Of a stretch of DNA of 64,000 nucleotides, positions 57,335-64,000 are shown in pieces. The notes beneath the pieces are model-generated. The model was not told the DNA's origin, did not search any database, and saw only the letters and a list, made by a program, of their open reading frames with translations. The position numbers were made by a program, and so were the translations under genes. The stretch is taken from NCBI GenBank assembly GCA_963576565.1, contig OY755038.1:134991348-135055347 (forward strand), written 5' to 3'. Position 1 is the stretch's first letter, and each line of letters starts with the position of its first letter. The stretch comes from Aspidapion aeneum (taxonomy: Eukaryota; Arthropoda; Insecta; Coleoptera; Brentidae).

Positions 57335-60300
57335 TTTTTTTTTAAAAGGTTTAATGTATGTACTGTTAAAATTACCAATGCAAAACTTGTTTAATTGTGC
57401 TAATAAATACCCAACTCAAAAATACGGTCAAAAAATTATGTTTTCTGTCTACTGTGTTCTGTGGTAACTTGTGAATGTCACACACATTATGCACAGAAAG
57501 TGAGATCTTCAATCTTGTTACTTAGACAATAAAACTAGTGGTAGTTCTTATAAAAAATAATGTTTAATTACAACTTGTGCAATGTCAATCACTGTTCTAG
57601 GTGGCATTTTAGTGTAAAATACAGATGATAAAATAAAATATTCCTACAAGGACTTTATAAATAAAAATTTTGACTCGATTTAAAATATGTACTGAGATAA
57701 ACGCTTATGGGCAGTTCTCAATAGGTAATATAGTATTTTATTAAGTTTAGTTAACGTGTTTTGACTTTTAAGTTAATTGGTGGATAATTTATTTACTTTT
57801 TTAGTAAAGTTATTATTCATTACAATGACATACGAATAAAAAAATAGGATGAAACTCTCTCTAAATAGGCTAAGTTGTGTTTTACAGATGGTAACTAGTA
57901 AACCGATATGGATGCCATTTTTATTTTTTCTACAAAATGGTTTAGTTTTCTGTTAGGTTAACGTCTTGATTTTTGAAAATATGAAAAATAACGTAAATTT
58001 TTCGCTAAAGGTGGTTATTTTATTCCTTTGATTTAAAATAGGTCGAATTTTCTTAATATCCTTTCTTAGGATATAACTTTTAGGTTTTAATTTCAAAGGT
58101 GTTAATATTTTATAAGATATTTAAGGGTGATAAGTTAATTTATTAACATAAATAGTTAATTACCTAATTACTTCGCATGTAGCGGATTAATTCCTTTAAG
58201 GGTAAAGATAATGATTTCTCTTTAAGCAAAAATAATTTTTATTGTGATTTTTCCCAAAATATTTTTATTATGCTACATCTACATAATACCCTACCTAGAG
58301 ACAAAATTAGTTTACGACAAAAAAGTTTTTGTCCAGACAATTTAGTAGGCTCTACCTGAATCAAAGAAAATTGAATGAAGGGTTCTACAATGGGTTTTTC
58401 CATTTCATAATATTTAATTAGGTATACCATTTTGCAAAAATGGCTTGACAATAACTTACGATAATAAACGACAATATACTTTTTAATTTGATTAAAAATA
58501 TTATAAAACGAAATTCACTTGATTACCTACATGTTAGTGAAAAAAATAATAATAAAATAAAGTCTCTCTTAAAAAAAACAAAAAAATATACAGGAGATTG
58601 TTTTTTCACTCACTTTACTTAAAACCTGTAAATTTGCAGATAGTGCTGATAATATCCAACTTTAAAAAAAAATCTAATTCTCTTTTATTAAAAGAATAAT
58701 ATGTCATAAGAAAATTATAAAGCAAAAATAGTTCGACAAGTACGTCGTTTTAAAGAATGCTATATTTGAATGTTATGTTTTGTAACATAAAACGTAAATT
58801 TTTATTTTTAATTTGATAATAATTGTATAGAATCGATTTTTGCTGTGGCTACATTTATTTAGTCCATGGTTTTAACAAATTAGTCCTTTTAAAATTTTGA
58901 AAGATTTACTTGTGGACCTTATAATAAAGACATTTCTCATAATCGACAAAGTTGTTACTGAGATACAAAGAAATCAGTCAGTCACGTTTATTTTCCAAAA
59001 AGAAACTTGTGTGCAATTTGAAAAAAAAATACATTTTGAAAATCTGGAAATATAAGAATATAAAATTTGAAAATACTTCGTGATTGCTTACTGATAGTTT
59101 GAACTTGTGGTAAATCTCAATCATATATGTATGATATAGAGAGTACAAAAATCACAAAATGACAAAAAAAAATCTATCACATATTCTATACAAGATATTG
59201 CTAGTAGCTAGGTCTGTTTTTTAAGTTTATCCTGGCCAGACACTTTACAACAGTCCTGTAGCACAAATTTATAAAATATGAAATTGCCATAATGATTGCA
59301 AATAGACTATAGCAGAGCTATGCTACCCACACTTGCATGGAAAAAGTAGTTAGAAATTATATGTAAGTTATGATGCAATATTAATGGAAAATTACTTGAG
59401 ATTAATTAATCACAACATTGTGGATACTTAGATGGTCAAATAATTTGGCTTAGGTACTTTTTGCTAAATGAAGTTTTAGGTATTAAACAAAACAATAAAA
59501 CCAAAATAAAGTAAAAATATCGATATCTATAAAGAAAAAATATTTATAAAAAACAATTTTATAATGACTTAACATACATTTTTGTATTATTCATACAAAA
59601 TATGTTATTAAATATTAATAAAAAAGATTTAATGGTACAAAAAAACAAAAAAAACTGTTATTAATGCAATAAAATAAATAAAAAATATCCTTCCTTAGTT
59701 ATATTTGATGGGTGTCTTCAAAAAAATCAGTGGTTTGTCAGAGGAAGGGTTGGCAATCATCGTTTCAGCCAACTGATCAAAAATAAAGAGTTGCATACTT
59801 TTTTTTATGTGTTTTTAATAAAAGATTTTTAAGAAATTCAGCTAGAAAAACAAAAGCTCCTTAAGTTTCTACATAATAGGCTTTTAATAGCAAGAGAATG
59901 ATAAGTTTAATAAGACTTTATTTTAATAACACTGTGCTACAATTAAGATAAAATGATGGACTCTTTTATCCATTTTGTTTAAATAATGTTTTGATGGAAA
60001 AATTTTAAAGTTTACCAACGAGTTTTGGAGTTATAACTCAAATCTAGAGTTCAGTAAAGCTTTATTAAGGCAAAGGGATCAACCAATCGCATGCTGGAGA
60101 GTCCGTCCTCCAGATAGAGATAATGTAAGCATTTTGTTTGCTGGCATATTCGGATAGTGTTTAACTTAACTTTTCAATAAAAAATATTCTATCAATTTAT
60201 CTTTTCAAAATTTAAAGTGATCTTATATCTAATAGAAAAATTGTCATGACATTGACATTTTCCTTGTATTTACTGTTTCAAGGACAAAAAAAATAAAAAT

Positions 60301-60611
60301 ATTTAAAAAAAAATACATAAAATAATTGTAATACAGATTATAACGTTAGTAAATTAAACAACGAAAAACAGTTATGGCACATCTTCCAACAAATTAGTTT
60401 TGGTTTTCAAAAAGTAGACAAGACTATTTCTTTTTAAACGAAAAAATTTCCTTTAGTTTTTTTTCAACAAAATACTACCAATGGGTTAACTAAAGTACTA
60501 CTGAATTTTTTTCAAACTTTCAACATAAAATTTTCACAAATTTTCCAAAATTTTCCAAAATTTTCCCAAATTTTCCAAAATTTTTTCACAAATTTTCCAA
60601 AAACTAAATTA
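57335..60611. other. AT-rich interior of large LTR element; AATTTTCC low-complexity
   Basis: No gene seen. A degenerate (AAATTTTCC)n stretch lies at 60527-60602, next to the PBS-like site. Confidence 0.5.
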
Positions 60612-60630
60612 CCCTGAACTACTGGCACCA
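60612..60630 (-). promoter_or_regulatory. Candidate primer-binding site of the large LTR element
   Basis: Minus strand TGGTGCCAGTAGTTCAGGG, three bases from the LTR end. Starts TGG as expected for pairing with a tRNA CCA end. The tRNA type is not identified. Confidence 0.6.
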
Positions 60631-60633
60631 CTT

Positions 60634-61923
60634 TGTAACAGGCGGACAGTGTGACAGTGGTACTGTCACCTCAAGTGGCCAAGGCTTAAATGTTGTGAGC
60701 TACCAACTTAGGCTATAACTTATATAAATTATAAAAAGATTAAATGTTACTATATGTTATTAAATTTACACGATCTCGAAAGGGAATTTGACGGTCCTTG
60801 GAGGAAAAGTATGCTATTAATGTTTTTCTCAAATGTAAAAATAATGTAGGATAATCATACATACCTTTTCAATTTTCTTCTTGTAGCTTCACACTTTCAC
60901 TTCTTATATTTATTAATTGAATATCAACTTTTACAATCTATTAAGCTTTTGTATTAAAATATTTATACTTCTTAAACTTTTAGGCTTTATAAACCTTTTG
61001 TATATTTGTTGTAAATATATATATTTATCAACATTTTAAACGTTGATTGAATGAGTGAAACTATTCAATCAACTGTTTAATTTACGTAATATTACTGTTT
61101 AGGTTTGGGATATATTGTTGATTAAAGATGCCCATTTTAGGGCAACGAATGGTTTGTATTTTGTTGTTAAAATAAACCATAAAACAGATAAAAACATTAC
61201 TTCAAAACACTGGAAACAGCATTAATTAAAAGCTTTAAAATTAATAAACTCCAAAAGAAAAGAGTAAAATAATTATGAATATTAAAGTTAACAGTTTTAT
61301 ATAATGTTAAAATAATTGATAAATTTCCCCAGTTGAAATAAAACCCCCCTTAAGAAGTGTGAACGTAAGCTTAACGAACAAAGCAAAGCGCAACTAAAAA
61401 GGGAGCTCCCTCCCGACTTTCGAAAGTTTCAGTACCCTGCTTTCTAGGCATTCTTAGCTTGCCGCCAGCTGATTGGTCTAAAATGTAAGCTTTCTTTAAC
61501 GGTTTGCTTATCCAAGAGAAGCCACGCTGCTCTACAGACATTCTTGGCATTGGCGAGAAAGACAAAGAGACAAAATACCACCGCAATTCAAAGATGCATG
61601 GACTCAGAAAATCGATAAAGTTAAAATCATACAGTGTGTTTTTTTAAAAGTTGAAAATAGTTTAGCTAATTTGTTTCCAGTTACAAAATATGAATTATTT
61701 TGATGTTAGTGGCCATGACATATTAGCCGAATACAACTTTTATTCAAATACAGCGAACCTGAAAATATGCCAAAAAACAAGTCGATATAAATTTTACTTA
61801 ATCTTAACCTAGTCTTGCAGATAATTAATGCTTGTTAATGTCAAAAACAATATTTAATGAAAAATATTTAAAAACTTATAAATGGCAAAAATACCATTTA
61901 TATTCAAATCCCGTTTTGTTACA
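60634..61923 (-). repeat. 5' LTR of the large LTR element
   Basis: Matches 41400-42661. It contains two short extra segments (near 61131-61160 and 61450-61490) and lacks others. Ends as TGTAACA...TGTTACA. Confidence 0.85.
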
Positions 61924-61927
61924 CATG

Positions 61928-63535
61928 CTATCTCTCTAAATTCTCTCCTACCTTTTCGTTTCTCTTTCTTTTATAGGGTTTTAGTTTCAGTTTCAGCTTC
62001 AGTTTAAGTCTCAGTCACAGATTCAGCTTCTAGCACCCCTATGAACCACCTACTACCTTTGAGTAACTCGTACTGTTGCAATCTACCTCAACAATTGGAC
62101 GTTGACCCATGACTTCGAGGAACCTGAGCTTTTGACAGAAAAGCTTTTATTATTATGCTTATTATTTCACGATAATTAACTTTGTTTAATTATTATTTGT
62201 ATTAATTGCGTTACCTTACATTTTTCTTGATTATTATGTTTGATATTTATTTGATTTACGATTTATTGTGCGTAAGTCGGTTTATTTTGTACATATCTGT
62301 ACGTTTCCTTAATTAGACTAATTAGGTAATGATCACAGGGTTTAAGTTGATCAATTAATTAATTAGACTTTTGTTTAGTTATTATTAATTACGTTTCATT
62401 CAGTACATTGGTACTAGACAATTCTCACCAATGATTTGCGATATTTTGCAGTCTTTCTAAATTCATTAGAATCGGTTCAGTCCTTATGCGCTATGTCCTG
62501 TGCTTACCATTAAAAGGCTAGATTTAAGTCACCCCCTGTGAGCAAAAGGTGATCACCATTTGACTGGGTAAATTGCTAAGGTAAGGTTATTTACTTTTAG
62601 AACATTAACCCATCCCAACTTTGCATAATGTCTAATTTATTAATTATGTTTACTAATTAATATTTTCATAATTGGCGACTATACTATCGCGATTGTTGAG
62701 TACTTTCTGAGTTTGTATTAATTCGAATTATGTGAAAATAAACTGCGATTTGTCTAGTATTTTTCTAGCTTTCTTTTATACACTTTATTTAGTTAATATT
62801 GAGCTTAAATGAGTTTATTGTTTATTTTGAAGCTTTACTGGACAAAAGCTTCTGGCGCTCGAACCTACGGCATTATATTTATCCCTAGCTCTCCGCAATA
62901 GTGAACTAGCTCTTTTACGCGCTCTTACTGTGTCCTTCACAATTTAGACGCCAGTAATTAGGCCTAAAATTAATTCATTATGTGTTTTGGTTATTTTATT
63001 ATAATTTTTGATGAATTATTTTAATTCATCCCCAACTTACTTCTACCCTTAGAAGAGCGTGGCACCCTAGTGTAAAAGTAATTTATTTCTTTTATTAATT
63101 ATTTAAACACATGTTTTAGTAAAATGAATTGCTAGATTTTTATGATATTAAAAAATATCGCAGATTTTGATATATATTTCTAACTTAAAATGTTAAGGGT
63201 ATATTCTCTGTCCCGTCCGTTATCAATTTAATATTGTATATTGCAGTAAAACAAAAGAATCAATGAAAAAAATATTCATAGATCTCAATGGTTCTCAAGA
63301 CGTGTTAATTGGTAATAGATGTTAGAAATTTACAAAATATAAAACATAGAACTTTAAATATAATGAAACGGAAAAGTTGACAAAATAGTGTCCCGTCCGT
63401 AATCGTGGAAGGGCTGTATACTTATATACATGGTCCAGCAAAATAATCTCCCACATTAAATACGCCATTGTAAATGCTATTAATATTCAATTTTTTTAAC
63501 TGAAATCGTATTATACCATTTGTTTTTATTAAGTT
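61928..63535. other. AT-rich sequence with TTTCAG-rich stretch, no gene seen
   Basis: A degenerate (TTTCAG)n tract lies at 61978-62030 after a pyrimidine-rich run. TGTCCCGTCCGT occurs twice (63211 and 63390). Nothing else is recognised. Confidence 0.5.
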
Positions 63536-63700
63536 TTGAAAATTACAATGGGACGGCCATTTGTTTCGGTACACAGTCGAAGCTGAAAGTTAAACTCGTG
63601 CAGTAACTTAAAAGCGATATTCCTGTAATTCCTTGGCATATTGTTGCTTTCAATTCGTCAATGGTTCGGGAATAGTTAGATATTCCCAAAGTGCGAAGTG
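63536..63700 (-). pseudogene. Degraded Tc1/mariner-type transposase C-terminus
   Basis: Minus strand reads TIDELKATICQGITGIS, then in a shifted frame LLHEFNFQLRLCTETNGRPI and IF. This matches the common end of insect transposases of this superfamily: ELK..I..AI..I....L..V...F..RL..C...NG.HIE. The catalytic region is not seen. A short remnant; the exact family is unknown. Confidence 0.45.
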
Positions 63701-64000
63701 AGTACGAAAAGTTTTTTGTGTCGTAATCACAGATTCATTACCTACTTTTGATATATGTCTCGATAACGAAAGCATGATGGCAAGGAAACGGCAAGCCGCG
63801 AGCTACCAACCGACTACGCTAAGCGTCCCTCTTTTCAGCGATTCGGGCACATTAGCGGTACAAAATATGGGAAAACGACATTGCAGCTTCACTTTAATCT
63901 AAAAGGCTTACTTTACATTTTTTTAACCACCCATTAATACCTAGTTAATATAGGTTAAGGGTGTTAATTTATATAATGTTTAATTTAAATACATTTTTAA

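Larger units (their letters stand above)
41400..61923 (-). mobile_element. Large non-coding LTR retrotransposon derivative (LARD-like)
   Basis: Direct repeats 41400-42661 and 60634-61923 share TGTAACA...TGTTACA ends. The outermost flanks carry the same four bases, CATG (41396-41399 and 61924-61927). On the minus strand, a PBS-like TGGTGCCAGTAG lies three bases after the LTR at 60634, and a PPT-like CAGGGGGGAATAT abuts the LTR start at 42661. No gag or pol is found in the 18-kb interior, which includes later LINE and MITE insertions; about 13 kb is native. An alternative is two unrelated solo LTRs, but TSD, PBS and PPT agree on one element. Confidence 0.72.

Noticed and set aside
61371..61586. 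71-codon minus-strand open frame in the 1.29-kb LTR
   Set aside because: Not matched by an open frame in the sister LTR, where indels break it.
62549..62558. Palindrome GGTGATCACC
   Set aside because: A ten-base palindrome is expected by chance in a window of this size.

Overview
The window looks like a transposon-dense stretch of an arthropod, most probably insect, nuclear genome. It is AT-rich and has no bacterial-style gene packing. Every recognisable coding segment belongs to a transposable element: BEL/Pao and Gypsy LTR retrotransposons, several non-LTR (LINE) families, a foldback DNA element, an apparent hAT MITE and a transposase remnant. I found no convincing host gene, tRNA, rRNA or CRISPR array. 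The species cannot be fixed from the sequence alone.

Layout. 316-2365: a 5'-truncated LINE on the minus strand, split by a solo BEL LTR (1053-1524). 4381-8855: a fragment of a Gypsy element (end of pol, polypurine tract, partial 3' LTR) on the plus strand, its LTR carrying a 1.06-kb extra segment (5952-7010). 9216-33991: a BEL/Pao element on the plus strand with 466-468-bp LTRs and target duplication GTCATC. Its pol gene has been opened twice. A 5.18-kb giant palindrome (14332-19512, 9-bp target duplication) sits in the integrase. A 12.96-kb Gypsy element on the minus strand (20321-33280, target duplication AAGC) sits in the last codons of pol. The Gypsy copy has unusually long 3.3-kb LTRs, and its 3' LTR holds a further 256-bp inverted-repeat insertion. 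Once the insertions are subtracted, the BEL element is about 6.6 kb.

35772 to about 40580: a two-ORF LINE of CR1-like organisation on the minus strand, with PHD-like zinc-finger/coiled-coil ORF1, endonuclease-RT ORF2 and a 3' tail of 7-bp repeats. 41400-61923: a pair of 1.26-1.29-kb direct repeats with TGTAAC...GTTACA ends, flanking CATG duplication, a PBS-like site and a PPT-like site, all on the minus-strand orientation. I read this as one very large LTR element without gag or pol (LARD-like). It serves as landing ground for three plus-strand LINE insertions (44580-46089, about 47391-50340, 53500-53886), a short LINE C-terminus (57197-57334) and a 171-bp hAT-like MITE (55431-55601). 61924-64000: unassigned AT-rich sequence with a degraded Tc1/mariner-type transposase tail near 63536-63700.

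All elements appear dead or non-autonomous. The Gypsy copy lacks the RT catalytic loop and the integrase core. The BEL pol has frameshifts and stops. Two LINE copies have a mutated RT active-site box. The main value of the window is its clean nested chronology, the giant palindrome, the large non-coding LTR element, and small conserved motifs in the Gypsy family (LTR micro-ORF, hairpin at the pol stop, paired hammerhead-like motifs in the foldback insert).
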